Positions 35,901 to 64,000 of a stretch of 64,000 nt of DNA are shown one piece after another. How positions within the stretch are numbered: position 1 is the first letter of the stretch; the number at the start of each line of letters is the position of its first letter. The notes below the pieces were generated by a model. The model searched no databases, was not told where the DNA came from, and worked only from the letters and a program-made list of their open reading frames with translations. The position numbers and the translations under genes are program-made. Source of the DNA: Phoronis australis (taxonomy: Eukaryota; Phoronida; Phoronidae); NCBI GenBank assembly GCA_002633005.1, contig NMRA01000472.1, positions 167,304-231,303 on the forward strand. Direction: 5' to 3'.

Positions 35901-37261
35901 TTAACCTCTCCCCACTGGCTGGAGGGGAGATTCCAGAGTGTCCATGTTGGTGGATTGTTCACGTTTATTGCGCTGGCGAATATAATCACTGCTTAGGGAC
36001 ATTTGCGTTGTCTTTGAGCGAACTAACAAGTGGAACTATGGCCTAAATTCGCACGCAATTGCTATAAACTAAGAGACAGTGAATTGCGACTGCCAAAATC
36101 CTCCACATAATATCAACCAGGTAAAAAGTGGGTGTCAACCAGCAGGAATTTTTACAAGTTGAAAGTGACAACTGGTATTCTCAAAAATCAAGCAAATGCT
36201 ACAGTAACCATGCGCGCACCCAGTTTAAAATATAGAGGGGCTCGAATTTCTCGGCATGGGGACTTTTTACTGAACAAATCAACGAGGACTAAAAAAAAAA
36301 CTGTGCCACTAGGTTCAGGCCTACGAATTGTGCATGTGCGCCGATTTTCTGTGTCCTTTGTGGACGTTTGTGTCGGTTACTCGCACTTTTTTCAGTGAGG
36401 CGGACCTTTTGGGGGGTTGGGGGGGGGCTCGTTCCAGTCCCCCGAGCCCCGGTCCTGGGTGCGCCCATGGTTACCTTCATGGCGCTGCGCAGAACACAAA
36501 ATGCCCAACCAACCCAGCAGGCGCCATTTTGTTATGAAGTTGCGGTAATTCAACAGTAACTAAAAAACTAATGAGTGCGATCATAATGACGCCTTATATC
36601 TGGTGTAGACGTTGGTCGCAATTCAACGGTCGACGTTGCTCTTGAGCATCGGTGCTGTTCGTATTCACGCAAGCTACCCGCCTTCGTCGATCTCGATGAA
36701 ATCAGTAGGAGAAACAATACGGCAAATGCGTCTCTATTTAGGAGAGCATGACTGAGGTTCATCATCAGATTTATCCGACTGCTGCAGTGCCTCCACTGGT
36801 AATTTCATTTTAGCGGATGGCTCAGCATTGCACATTCCATTTTAAGAATGACCTGCGCTGCACCTCGGGGGTGCAAATTTGATTTTAGCCTACTCGTTTA
36901 GCTCACTCTGGTTCATGAGAATATTTGAAAAAAAAATTCTTCTCTGCCGTCATTTGCGATACACAGTTTGAACCCTGAGTGATGATCTTGTCACTGTGTT
37001 TGTCCCACACAATTTACGCTTGCTCTTTCAGATACCGACTTGGGAAATGACATTGCTGGGAAGACTAAAGCACACAAGCAGGGAAAAGCTCAATATGCTG
37101 ACGCAAGCGACACCGCTTTGGACATCATTAAAGGTGGAATCAACCGACAGAGGGAGGTGCACACACCGTACTTCTTTGTCAGGACTCTTACTTTGTTACG
37201 GGACTTTGCTACTGACTTATTTGAGAAAAATATGCAAGATGTGTTCGTAATTTCCGATTGA
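26965..37261 (+). CDS. HSD11B1-like: 11-beta-hydroxysteroid dehydrogenase 1-like protein, copy 1 (six coding exons)
   Basis: Coding exons are 26965-27037, 31074-31204, 31769-31867, 33953-34166, 34523-34660 and 37032-37261. All introns are GT-AG and the joined frame gives 294 residues, against 292 for human HSD11B1. Residues 1-20 (MWKAVLLLLIAMYVG...) form a short N-terminal membrane anchor, as expected of an ER type II enzyme. The Rossmann motif TGASKGIG is at 35-42, TARS at 59-62 (the Arg favours NADP(H)), D89 follows strand 4, and LNH is at 115-117 in place of NNAG. The catalytic set is N143, S170 (GSLAGK), Y183 and K187 (YCAEK), the same numbers as I recall for the human enzyme. The C-terminal region has ALDIIKGG. 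The family interconverts keto and hydroxy groups on steroids or other carbonyls with NADP(H); the actual substrate here is unknown. Copy 1 alone has Cys184 where copies 2 and 3 have Ser. Introns carry elements at 27680, 31346, 32342, 35256 and 36209. Confidence 0.93.
27680..27928. repeat. Inverted-repeat element with internal tandem duplication (intron 1, copy 1)
   Basis: Two tandem units of about 100 bp share GCGTTCAG..ACGCT.GGACC, AGTCAAAGTCACGTG and CACGGCAATATC, each followed by CGCGAAGTC. The stretch closes with GGTCCTAGCGTTACTGAACG at 27903-27922, the inverted form of the opening CGTTCAGTAACGCTTGGACC at 27692-27711. It looks like a short DNA element whose body has duplicated. Confidence 0.65.
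28466..28530. mobile_element. Fragment related to the inverted-repeat element at 40323-41220
   Basis: Contains GTTCCCTGCGTGCCGCTAGG then TGGTCAGTAGCCAGC, matching the outer 40-50 bp of that element's arms. The rest of the element is absent. Confidence 0.6.
28745..28786. other. Perfect 16-bp hairpin
   Basis: AGACCGTCCGGAGTTG (28745-28760) and its exact reverse complement CAACTCCGGACGGTCT (28771-28786) flank a 10-base loop. It lies in intron 1 of copy 1. No coding or known RNA family is recognised. Confidence 0.85.
28929..29021. repeat. Inverted repeat with about 33-bp arms
   Basis: The left arm ATTAAAAACTGAGAATCGCC then GCACAAATAAAAA pairs with TTTTTATTTGTGCGACGATT then GTCCGTTTTTTAAT. The arms differ at a few positions and are separated by about 26 bp. 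Confidence 0.75.
29030..29640 (+). repeat. Family D repeat block in intron 1 of copy 1
   Basis: Shares phrases with 42218-45945, including 'GTATCTTTGGAGTTCATTGATGG' (29402-29424), TTTTCATGAAATTT, and the 'GCTCAACACCCCGCGTTGCT' phrase at 29102. Core CCTAGTGG motifs are mostly eroded here. Frames within it are not coding. Confidence 0.65.
29849..29849. other. Single-N join inside a poly-G run
   Basis: One N interrupts a run of about 20 G (29831-29851), a likely sequencing or assembly failure point. Confidence 0.9.
31346..31598. mobile_element. Family B element with perfect target duplication and paralogous empty sites
   Basis: Ends are CATGCGCGCACCCAG and GGTTGGGTGTGCGCATG. Flanks are CGAAA at 31341-31345 and 31599-31603. 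The matching place in intron 2 of copy 2 (42138-42142) and copy 3 (56167-56171) has a single CGAAA and no insert, which proves insertion after the gene duplication. A poly-G run with one N (31380) sits inside it. It is antisense-neutral and non-coding. Confidence 0.92.
31380..31380. other. Single-N join inside a poly-G run
   Basis: One N interrupts the G run of the family B element, so the length of that element's left part is uncertain. Confidence 0.9.
32342..33860. mobile_element. 1.5-kb element with long inverted arms and TTAA target sites
   Basis: The left arm (32342-32600) and right arm (33640-33860) are inverted copies, sharing AACGGATTTTAACG, GGTGCAC and the 'TTCCGCGGAAAC'/'TTTCCACGGAAAC' end. 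The element starts AGATACACTTTCC and ends GAGTATCT, and TTAA flanks it on both sides (32338-32341 and 33861-33864). TTAA duplication is typical of piggyBac and Kolobok groups. The corresponding region of copy 2 intron 3 (about 46565-46640) lacks it. A 130-codon minus-strand frame (32661-33053) inside matches no transposase I know. A smaller inverted pair (around 32840 and 33365, GGCTTAACCATTTGAGGCTT type) suggests a further nested element. Confidence 0.8.
35256..35374 (+). mobile_element. Family A element, perfect 5-bp target duplication (intron 5, copy 1)
   Basis: Starts CAGGGGCGGATCCAGGATTT and ends CTAAATCCGCCACTG. Flanked by ATGTG at 35251-35255 and 35375-35379. At 119 bp it is the shortest complete copy. 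Confidence 0.88.
36209..36469. mobile_element. Family B element (intron 5, copy 1)
   Basis: Starts CATGCGCGCACCCAG and ends CCTGGGTGCGCCCATG. Flanks GTAAC (36204-36208) and GTTAC (36470-36474) match at 4 of 5 bases. Confidence 0.8.
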
Positions 37262-38380
37262 TTAGCTTTATCAGTTAAATGTAATTTATACTACAAAAGA
37301 CTGCGTGATTATTCCAAACAACGTGCTTGGGTTCATTTATTTGTGCGAGAACGGTTTGACTTGGAACAGGCAATTTTAATGACACTTACCCTATCAGTGA
37401 TACCCGTGGTAGAACTTGTGTTACCTGGGTGACCGACTAGATGTAATTAAGACTTTGGCGTCACCCAAGGGAGGGGTGAGGTTGAAAATTGTGACTAACG
37501 AGGAGGTTCAAATTACCGGGACTCTCGGATGTTTTTTTACTTAGTGCCCACCCGAAACACTGTAATCCGGGACAACTACATACCTTATAGTCTAATGTTG
37601 CGAGGCCACACTTCACAAGTATGAGGTGAGTTGAATAAAGCAAAGCCAAGCTAGTTTATGCAACAAACCTGTGCTGAAAAAGTAAAATAATTTACGACCT
37701 TACAACTAGCTCACACTAGCAAACCGCGCCACTGAAAGAGATCGTACACCTAGGGCGGAATGTTAAAATCTGGTGGAAAACGGCACACGCTTGATGGCGT
37801 AGCACTTGGTACTTTTCTTTGATTTCTGGGCTCTGTAAAACAGATCCGCGCAACTTGACGTCACCTCCCCGTAAGGTATACATAGTGTGGAAGCATGAAG
37901 AGTACACTGCGCAATCTTCACATACTCTGATCGAAGTCTGTTTACCACTCAGGCGCAAGTGCATCCGGCATCTTCAAAATACTATATTGAGCAAACTTCA
38001 CATACTCTGATCAAACTTTGTTTACCACCCAGGCGCAAGTGCATCCGGCTTCTTCAAAATACCGGCAAAACTACACAAATTTGAATTTTCACCCCCAAAT
38101 CGCCGTTGGCATGCTATAATATTGAACCAACAGATTGTGAAATCTAACTACTAAAACCACCCATATTCTAAAAATTGAATTAACAAAAGTGTCGACCACT
38201 TAAATTTTTTTTGTAAATCTGAGAAGTGTGCGACGGGCGAATTTTGCACAGCGTGTTCAACCAAGGACGCAGAACATTCGGTTTGTGAGTTGCTTGTTAC
38301 GGTATATAATTGTTGATCGGACTTGGAATTTAGCTGTGGTAATCGAACACTTACCACGATCGAGTCACAGAACACATACC
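37262..38380. other. 3' flank of copy 1, duplicated behind copy 3
   Basis: Several blocks recur at 58731-59930, for example 'CACCAG..GGCGCAAGTG' with 'CATCCGGC', 'TTTTCACC.CCAAAT', 'GAACCAACAGA' and 'ACCACGATCGAG.CACAG'. A local pair CTTCACATACTCTGATC (about 37917 and 37996) is tandemly repeated. No gene seen. Confidence 0.6.
37634..37639 (+). promoter_or_regulatory. Possible polyadenylation signal of copy 1
   Basis: AATAAA 373 bp after the stop codon. It is the first plain AATAAA downstream. Weak evidence, because the hexamer is common in AT-rich DNA. Confidence 0.3.
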
Positions 38381-38734
38381 GAGATTTTCCGTAGATAAAC
38401 CCACCCGGTGAAACGCCCATGGGCGTTTATTTGATGTTACAACTTCTGGCTTCATGGGCCCAGATAGTGAGGTGTTCATTCGGAAAAATTCCTCTTAAAA
38501 ATCCACTCGTCAACTTTTTTGTCACGTGGAGGATTTATCATTTATAAAAACGAACAAGCTGTTGGCGAACTAACATGAATTTTAAAAACACATTTTTAAG
38601 TAAAAATGTCAAAGTCTGAAAGACTATGACTTTCCGTTTACATGCCCCCCGGGCGTTTATTTGGTGTTACTAAAACCCCTGGAAATTTTCATTTTCCGAA
38701 TACACGCCCATGGGCTTATCTACGGAAAATCCCG
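38381..38734. mobile_element. Family E element, 354 bp, with perfect 5-bp target duplication
   Basis: Ends are GAGATTTTCCGTAGATAAAC and TTATCTACGGAAAATCCCG, inverted repeats of about 22 of 24 bp. Flanks are ATACC at 38376-38380 and 38735-38739. The matching flank of copy 3 at 59921-59936 reads ACACATACCAAGAAAGG with a single ATACC, the empty site. Internal palindromes CGCCCATGGGCG and GGGCGTTTATTTG.TGTTAC are repeated near both ends. Confidence 0.9.
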
Positions 38735-38825
38735 ATACCAAGAAAGTGAATTTTTCGATAACGCCAACACAGAAATTCACAACACACAATTCAAAGTCGT
38801 TCGTGTGTTTAAAGCGGTTACAAAC

Positions 38826-39052
38826 CCACCTTCCATTAAAAACAAATTCCCTCATCTATCGTAAGGTTGCAAGCTCTTGACGGGTCACGCGGGTGAANCA
38901 GGTAATTCTCAAATTCCACTTGCCCGACGCAAAATCTACATGTACACGGGCAATCGGGCAACCGTTAGTGTTGAGCCCTGCCACCTTCCATTAAAAACAA
39001 ATTCCCTCATCTATCGTGAGGTTGCAAGCTCTTGACGGGTCACGCGGGTGAA
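38826..39052. other. 72-bp direct repeat around a single N (probable false duplication)
   Basis: 38826-38897 and 38981-39052 are nearly identical (one difference noticed, CGTAAGG against CGTGAGG). The first copy stops exactly at an N (38898). The pattern fits two reads or haplotypes placed end to end. Confidence 0.8.
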
Positions 39053-39065
39053 TTGACCTTTCCCA

Positions 39066-39149
39066 ATTTTCCAGGTCATTGGTCAACACTCAGCATTCAC
39101 CATTTTGCTAGATATGCTCAGAAGGCGTGTTTAAGACTATCCGTTTGAC
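39066..39149 (+). promoter_or_regulatory. Conserved 5' flank of HSD11B1-like copy 2
   Basis: TTTTCCAGGTCA, GGTCAACACTCAGCATTCA and GAAGGCGTGTTTAA occur in the same order and spacing as in front of copy 1, ending at the ATG. Confidence 0.5.
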
Positions 39150-52490
<13,341 letters not shown>

Positions 52491-55020
52491 AAATAAGCAC
52501 ACAACTGGTGTGGATTTTCAGATGGGTCCAACTACTGTGGTTCTCCCTAGGGACATTATTTTTGCATCTGAGGCTGTATCTACTCAACCTCTTGCAAGGT
52601 CACAGTTTCTATAGTTTAGTTTTATTCCTATTAATATAAACGCTTGCCCTGGAATGCCCATTCCCGCACGTGACCTATCTAACTATTCTATTGTTAGAGC
52701 TTGCGACCCCGAGACAAGCCGCGAGAGTTTGCACTGTGATTTTTCAGCTGTCTGCTCGACTAAGTTTTGATCAAGTGTTGTAGTTATCAAAGCTAGTCTA
52801 ATTTCATTACTTCATTATCATTTTGTCATTTTTGTTCATTAAGCGAGACTCTTGAGGCAACAAACCCGACAATTATACTGGTTTTTCAACACACAGACCT
52901 GTGACCCTGGCTGAATGCCGGGAATAGTGTGGGGTCTGACATCTTTTCAGTTTCAGTCTTAGAACCACTTTCAAACTACATGCTAGAAGTTTTCCAACAA
53001 GATATTTTTGAGCGTTAAAAACATGTTACTGTATTTTACGGAAAGAAGTGAAATAGGGTTTCTGAGTGTTTGTTCTGCAATTATAACTAGGCCTACTGGT
53101 GTAGTTACAGAACTTTCGAAAAACTACTCGTATTAGCGTAAGTTAGTGCGTGTGTGTGTGTGTGTGTGCGCGCGCGCGCGCGCGTGATTGTGTTTAAATT
53201 ATTCCCGTTTTCAATTGTTTCATAACAATTCATATGTGCAATGTTTACCTGTTGCCCAGATACTTTCTGGATAATTCGATTTCTTAGCAGTAAATGTTAC
53301 TAAATGTTACCTGTATTATTTACCTATACCCGTGAAATAAAATATATTTAAAAATGACACGTTTACCTTGTAAAAGAATCCATTCCAATACTTCGTTTTG
53401 CAGACAGCGTACATGGTACTTGGCAATATACACTCTATTGTCCCGATCTAGGCGGACTGTTCCGCTGTTTTAATTTTTCCCGCCAACTCTGTACACAATC
53501 AAAAGGTCCCGCTTTTTCATTCGCTGCGAAATTCATATATTATCATATATACGACTGTAATTTCCCGTGCCACATTGCCTTATTTCCCGTTCAACTAAAA
53601 AGAAAAAAAAACGGGACGATTCATGGGTTTTCGCAATTTCCCACTCGACTTAGATAAACAAGAAGCCCTGTCGGGCGCTTTTGGGTGTTATGTCTTCTGT
53701 TCGACAGAAAACACTGTCGAGACGTTTTTTTTGTGTTGCGGGGAACATTTCAACATTTCGTTTTGGCATAGACCGAGATGTCCCGCTTTTTATCCGGAAG
53801 TCCAGCTTTTCAATTCAGTTGTCTCGTTTTTTCATTCTCGAATGCTGACTACAGTGAAACAGGTGTTCAAAATTACATAATAATTGTAAAATAACATGAT
53901 AATAATTGTTTTTTTTTGTCATAAATGTAGTTATTTTCCAGAATCCACTTTCTTTAGTAACATGACAATTGTAAAATATATTCCAGTGATATGAGGGATT
54001 CGGTAAAAAATGCTACGCATTCTCTGCTCAACCTCACCAACGCGACATCGCTGAAGTTGGCATGCCAGGGCTAGAGTTACAGAGGGACGGATTCGATTAC
54101 GGCTGTGCTTTCTAATGGCAATTTGTAATGTTCTTTATGTCTGCCGTTGTGTCTTTGGAGGTCCTTCGTGGATTTTCATGAAAGTTGACAGACAGTTTTG
54201 TAATTGAGACAACGGTGGTTTCCCAATTTCGGGCGGATTTGACGTATTCTGGGTATTCTGATGTCCATTTTTATAATACTAAAACACCATTAGTGACCAT
54301 ACCGCATTTATAGGCGCAGGCACATATCTAAGAATGGCCATTACAGGCAAAGTGTCGCCGTAAAATTGCGACGCAAATAATTACTTTACGCCGTTAAGGG
54401 GTTCTGCTTTGTGTTCGTGGACCCCGATTTTTATTCATACGCTATAGCAGGAAGAGATAACCAGGATGGTTATAGTAATCTTGTAAGAAAATTGATGATG
54501 CTTTCTTAGTAAACTCTGACGCAGGCTGCAATTACATGAAAATCACGCGAAACCTATAATTTCTCGTCAACTTTACCGTCGTGGTTAGTGAAGGCACGTC
54601 AGGTACAATACGACCTACATCAGTACTATAATAGTAACAACAGCCAAATGAGGTCGCCCCGGTATCAGGTCGGTGCGTGTAAAGAATGACTAATTGACGG
54701 GTTTCGGTTGAGTAATTTTGCCGCCGATAAATCGCTGAGTTATCAGCCAGCATACGCATACCTCACGATTCTCGCTTGCTGATGCCACTGTGAACAAAAA
54801 TAATGAAAGTGAAGCCGGCAATGATATTGCACTTGATTTGATAATCACAACACTCAGTCGTGCGCCAACTCGACTGAAATGCCCAATGCAAATTTTCTCG
54901 GCCAAAGGAATCGCAAGCATTCACTTACTATTTAATCTACGATAGCGGGGTCACAAAGGTACATGTATAACGCCAGATAGAGGGCATAAAGGGTTACCGG
55001 CGTGAGTTGACATTTCCAGT
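52491..55020. other. Intergenic DNA between copies 2 and 3
   Basis: The part at 52640-52750 (CTGGAATGCCCAT, GCGACCCCGAGA) matches 60489-60590 behind copy 3, so it is duplicated 3' flank. A family D fragment is at about 54080-54300. A 35-bp fragment at 54354-54400 resembles the GTAAATTA-rich element at 16467. No gene seen. Confidence 0.5.
53146..53185. repeat. (GT)n(GC)n microsatellite
   Basis: About ten GT units run directly into about eight GC/CG units. Alternating purine-pyrimidine over 40 bp can form Z-DNA. Confidence 0.9.
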
Positions 55021-55021
55021 T

Positions 55022-55097
55022 TTTCCAGTTCACAAAGGTCGTGGTCAACACTCAACTTTTACTCGGAAGGTGTGTTTAATTTGGCTCTCGGTTTGAC
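55022..55097 (+). promoter_or_regulatory. Conserved 5' flank of HSD11B1-like copy 3
   Basis: TTTTCCAGTTCA, GGTCAACACTCAAC and GGAAGGTGTGTTTAA occur before the ATG in the order seen at copies 1 and 2, with more substitutions. Confidence 0.45.
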
Positions 55098-58730
<3,633 letters not shown>

Positions 58731-60660
58731 TTATCTTGGCCAGTTTAATTTAAATTATTTGAGATTACAAGATTATTTCAGACAACGTGTTAGGGTTCAA
58801 GTATTTGTGCAGTGAAAGATTGATTTGGCGCAGGCTATTTTAATGCCGTCATCAAAGCTTAGGAGTACTGAGTTACCGTTAAGGTAAGGCCGTGCGGCTT
58901 GTGCCGCCTTGTAGAATTTACATTACCTTGGTGACCAAGAAGAGGTGAGATTTTGTCGACTGCGACTGTCGAGGGAGGTGAAGCGGTTATGAAACTCGTG
59001 GTATTGGAGTGAAAAATGTTTCAACGGGGGAGGAGCGGGTGTTGAAAATTGTGAGGAGACCGTAGGGGTCGCAGTTTAAATTACCAGGACCCCGATGTCA
59101 GTATGCTTATAGTACCCACTAAAAATACCCTAACCCGGCAAAACTACAAAGTCTTGTCATATAATAACACAAGTGCACCATAAGCAAGTTCAAAGAGGCA
59201 AGTTCAAAGAGGCAAGTTTTTCGAACGTTCGGCGAGACCACGGGACTATAATGCAAGAAGTCAGTGCGTAACAAGTAAAATGCACATTAGCAAACGGCTG
59301 CTTCTGAGCTTGTTCTACCATGGCTTCGACGGCGATGTTGAAATCTATAGAGAAAAACGGCACACGTCAGATGGCGTGACAGTTCTATGAATTTGGTCTT
59401 TAAAAACTAAGTATACGTAGCTCGAGATCTCTTTCTCACACATGTACAAAATATGACGATTATGCTGGGCCAAAAATTTCCCATATCGGCAAAACTAATT
59501 TTCCACGACCCCGGTGTACGGCACACACTGAGGCACAAGTGTAGCCGGGTACTGTCGCAAAATACCAGCAAATACACAGACTAGAATTGACAATTTTCAC
59601 CTCCAAATAACCACTGGAATTGCGATAATATGGAACCAACAGAAACAGTGAAATTTAGCGTCCAAAGCTTTTGAATTCTAAAACTGAGTGAAAACTAAGT
59701 ATCGACCAGTTGAGTGTTTTTTAAATCTGAGGTGTGTGAGGGGTACCATCGTGAACCGAAGACGGACTAATTTTGGACAGCGAGTGTTAACCAAGAACGC
59801 TAAACAGTAGGTTTTTATGGTTAGTGAGTTGCTTGGTAGCCCTATATCACTGTGCTTATCGGACTTCGGCTTTAGCGGTGATAACCGAACATTTATACAT
59901 GTACCACGATCGAGCCACAGGACACATACCAAGAAAGGCAACTTTCCCAATTAGGTACGGGAACCCTTCTTACCATTCTCCACAGAATACTTAATTACCA
60001 CGCATCTCAAGAAGCGCTGCTTACGTACCACGCAAAAAGTTGCTACGAAATCAAAGATACATGTACGACCACATACAACTAACGCATTTATCACAGTCAC
60101 AGCGTTGCAGGTAGGGCCTACTACTAGAGTTCTTAATGCGTGACAAGAATTCTTGTGGGTGTGTGGTGTTTTGCGGACCTCTATATGGCAATTTGGGTTC
60201 TGTGGCCTTTAATTGGTAAGAGTTTGATTAACACACATGGACTTACAGTTGTTGGTATCACCATAAGGGATAGTTCCGACAAACGCAGATAAGCCGCGCC
60301 TACCACACGGTTACCATTGTGACGGAACTCTATAATTATGTGGCAAGCGCACTTAAGCAACAGATTCTCTACAAAGTCAAGTTTTCTCGTGGGGGCCAAA
60401 AGAGCCGTTTTGAGTTACATAATTTCGGCCTGGGTCACTCTGTTGTGCCTGATGCAATTACGCACAGGATAGAATTGTAGTCCTGCTGGAATGCCCATCG
60501 ACTCTCGCACATGCATGACCTATGCATTGTATTCGAGCTTAGTTGCGACCCCGAGATTAGCAGCCAGACTTCGCACGTACTGAAAGGGGTTGATAAAGAG
60601 TTTTCTAATGACATGACTCTTAGTACGCAATTCGGTTGAAAAACGGCGGAGCTGTGAAAA
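58731..60660. other. 3' flank of copy 3, paralogous to flanks of copies 1 and 2
   Basis: 58731-59940 aligns block by block with 37262-38380 behind copy 1. The part near 60489-60600 (CTGGAATGCCCAT, GCGACCCCGAGA) aligns with 52650-52720 behind copy 2. No gene is visible. Confidence 0.6.
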
Positions 60661-63600
60661 GTTTGATGGCCGTAAATTCCATAGCAAGATCCAACACCGC
60701 GGAACAATGCGTATGCAAACAATTTTCACACATGTGCCATGCAACCTCAGGCTCAACAGCGCAAGATCAAAGTTGGCATTCCAGGACCAAAGTTCTATGT
60801 AAAATAATACATCTGGGGTGTCAAGTTTTTCCAGAAAGCAGTTAACAAGCAGAACGCATTGGTCGGACTACTTTCCAGTGAAAGAGCGAATCAATATCGT
60901 GGCTCAGCAGTGTTGATCATCGTGTAGTTTGAAACAGATAGCTTTATTTTAAAATTTTCGCAACGATGAATGCAATCATTCAAATTTTAAGTAATTCAAG
61001 TAAGCTAAAAACAGGTTTACAGAGTAGTGTATTTTTATTTTAAATCACAACAATACAGATAACAGCAATCATGAATTACTTGTTGAAAGTTATTAATTGA
61101 TTCAGACGGAAAATCACCCACTATAAAATACGCTTTCGCATTTCAAAGTGGATCACAAAATAGCATATTGTAACGTGGAATAAATACACAGTTTTCATTG
61201 TTTGTCGCACCTTTGAACAAGCCTTTGGTGGTGAACAACGGCACACGTAAAATATACCACAAAGAAATTTCTTTTCATTGCTTCACACCCATTTTTATTA
61301 GACAAAAAATATAATATACGATAAACGAATGGCAATCGAAACTTCAAAGGAAATTACAATGGTCTACACAGCAGACCTATATGAGGAAAGAGAAATAAGT
61401 GTCCTATTTTACAAAAACACCCAGGACTGTGCATGACTTGCTATGTCATACAAAATCATACGGAGTCGTCTGATGCCACTAAGTTACCTGGAATCGTGTG
61501 TACTGCAGAGGCGATGCTTTAAATTGGAAAGTGAACAAGGCACGAAGTAAAAAACCTGGGCATAAACTTGGATACAACTATACGGTAACTCCCAAGTAGA
61601 CTAAGTTACTTCTTCAACACACACTGTCTACAAAACTAACAAGGCTGTCACGCAGAATACAGCAAGATATATCAAGGCTAAGTACTTCAACCATTGTCAT
61701 CTGGAAAATCGGAATGATAGCTAATATGACTTTCTCAACAAAAACAAGCTTTTCTGGTAATTCAAACTGATACATAACATTAGCTGTCACCTTTCAACTA
61801 TCCAAAGGAAATGAAGAGAGGATACTGTGTGAACGGGGACTCTTAGTTAATATCAAAATGGAAAAGACTACAGAATAGAATGACCCTTCATATCAGGTGA
61901 CCTTCAAAAGATTGCTACGCGGATAGAAGACAAAGATCTTAGAACACAGTTGATGTGAAGAATTTAGCCACGCATTCACGCAAAATTATGCATCTTTATA
62001 ATGTTAAATGGACCGTTAATGCAGCTTGATACAGTTATATTCTTCAGAAAAAAATCGGGCTGCAGTGACGTGTACATAAATGTGATCAACTTTTTTTTCC
62101 AACTACCTATCCAAAATTTGCAAGGTTTTCTGATATTTTTTCTTTTGTCGAACAGGAGAAGTTTCAATTAAAAGTGACTGAGACAGTCCACAAAGAGCGG
62201 GGCTATTAGCAAGTACAATGCATGCTTTCGGTAACACAAAATATTAGATTGGCTTCTTTTACAAAGTAAATTTTTTATTTTTTAAAATTTCATTTCGAAC
62301 ATCTGAAAACACTCAGAACCTGACAGCGTTTTCCCGTTCAGTGACTTTACCAGACGTAGGGGGTTCTGGGCGTGTGATAACATCTAGCTTCGGTTAACTG
62401 CCAAGCGAGCTCTTCTGTCGGTTGCAGTTGGGCGATTTTGGCGATTCAAAAACTAAACATGATCACCATTTGATGAAGATTTTAGAAATGCTATTGGTTT
62501 ATGTTCAAATATGATATAACTTAACTTTTATTTTCAACAGCACAACCCAGTCAGGGTAGATACGTTAATTAGAGCAATTATCGAACAAAAGAGAGCTGGC
62601 CCTCCAACAGTGAATGCCAGATGGAGTTAATCAGTCATGTAAGATATTGGCTAAATAAAAATACCTAACATGTAGTTGGACAGGTTGTCGAAAGCGGCTC
62701 TAAGAATGGAGCTGCAAAGATATCACAGGCCGGCTAGCCTGTTTCAAAATGAGTTTGCAACCACACAAATTGTCAGTCGCCCACTGTGACCGACCGATAT
62801 CCGATGCTGTCACCTGCCGTCGGATTTGGGTATCAACGTAGCCATTTTTATTTTTCTGACAGAAATTCTCAGTGTCGTGACAAGATTTAGACACCGACTC
62901 ACCCTCTCAGCGTGGTATGTAGGCCTACTCTCCATGTCCACACTTAATTGCTCCAAGTAAAATTTAAGCCTTCTCAATTATCCGGAAGTGATGAGAATTA
63001 GTTAAGACTTAGCTTTGAATAACTCCAGTTGTTTTTCCATTGCCATTGCCCGGGGCATGGCAATGCCCCATTGATTGTCATCAATATTCTGTGATTGTTA
63101 ATTCACTTAATTATTCTTTGATTGGTAACCTGGTAACTCGTTCATTGACCTCTGAATAAATTAGGCCAATAACATGTTGGTTTATGCATTCGCTTCAAGT
63201 GTATATGTAAGCGTACGGTACCGTATTCGCTTTTACTCGGGATTTTGCCGTCAAGTTTAATTGACCTTAACCTTGCCTCTAGGAGTTGTCTGTCTGCTGC
63301 AACGTGAGTTTTGTTTACTTATAGCTTGTATTCTTAATTATTAATCGTGCACCTGTGGTGTTCCAAGTGATGTGGCACGTGGAGAGGCAGCACCATTGCA
63401 TGCTTGCCAATAGTTGGTTTGAAGTCCGTACTTTGAAAGTGTAGAATGTAGACACCGGTGACCTGGCTGAAGTCTTGAATGATATAAGCATCAAAAGCAG
63501 CTGATTGACATGTCCGTAAGCAACTGCTCATGTGACGTCATGAACATATATCAGCCTTTGCAAGTATACGTGTTTTTCCAATCCAAACCCTTCTTTGTCT

Positions 63601-64000
63601 CCGTGAGCATAATTTTGAAATGGTCGCTGATATCGCCGGCCATTTTGAATGAGGCCCTAAAGTCGTGACTGTTTCGTTTAGATGGAAATGCACAAAGTAA
63701 GACCACACAAATCAGCTACAGTGCTTATAGTTACTCTAGACGACATAAAAACACATTGCATTGTTAGGTGTTTTGCACTCAACTTCAATGTGCACAGACA
63801 TTTTCAATGAGGTAGTTTACGTAAAACGCTAAGAATCCAGTGTCAATTATCTCTCTCTATTTTATTGTTTTGGCCTTACAAAACTTGATCGACCCTGGGA
63901 CATTTTGATACATTGTTCAATCCATCCCTGGAGCGCTTGTTACAGCAAATCTGAACGATGCTTAGTTTTGAAAATACATTCTGAAAATGCACAAAAAAGT
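60661..64000. other. Non-coding AT-rich DNA, nothing recognised
   Basis: Only short frames on both strands, without domains or repeat partners in the window. There is no fourth HSD exon and no recognised element. Confidence 0.45.

Noticed and set aside
60661-64000. Search for a fourth HSD11B1-like copy or its remnants
   Set aside because: None of the conserved exon strings (TGAS, FALDGFF, ADASDTALDIIKGG) appears in any frame here, nor upstream of 26.9 kb.

Overview
The window is 64 kb of AT-leaning, repeat-rich metazoan genomic DNA. All recognisable coding exons are split by GT-AG introns. I see no operons, bacterial genes, CRISPR arrays, rRNA or convincing tRNA genes. The one clear gene family is a vertebrate-type 11-beta-hydroxysteroid dehydrogenase 1 (HSD11B1-like). 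It sits among hAT-like, TTAA-target and foldback DNA transposons and L1/Tx1-type LINE debris. This suggests a non-vertebrate deuterostome such as a lancelet or acorn worm. That placement is inference; the species cannot be read from the window.

Layout. Positions 1-26 kb hold no intact gene. They contain decayed LINE pieces (about 2.2-4.1 kb), several families of short inverted-repeat elements, two foldback elements (15-17 kb), a 2.1-kb hAT-like transposon with an 8-bp target duplication that encloses a palindromic pair of broken THAP-domain fragments (17.35-19.45 kb), and a 51-bp palindromic minisatellite (23.2-23.6 kb). Positions 27-59 kb hold three tandem, same-strand HSD11B1-like genes (26965-37261, 39150-52490, 55098-58730). 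Each has six coding exons with identical phases and encodes 294, 291 and 297 residues. All three keep the catalytic Asn-Ser-Tyr-Lys set, so all could be active ER-anchored NADP(H)-dependent steroid/carbonyl reductases. Positions 59-64 kb are the duplicated 3' flank and then featureless AT-rich DNA.

The triplicated locus works as a natural alignment. Introns of one copy show the pre-insertion state of elements in another. This lets me define exact ends and 5-bp target duplications for short element families (called A, B, C and E here) directly from the window. Copy 2 is swollen by a 3.7-kb intron-2 block of about 140-bp units. Each unit carries a GCGCCMCCTAGTGGC-like core that resembles the reverse complement of the CTCF consensus.

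Assembly quality is uneven. There is one 52-N gap and four single-N joins. Two of the single Ns are flanked by near-identical direct repeats (38.8-39.05 kb and 49.47-50.72 kb) that look like false duplications.
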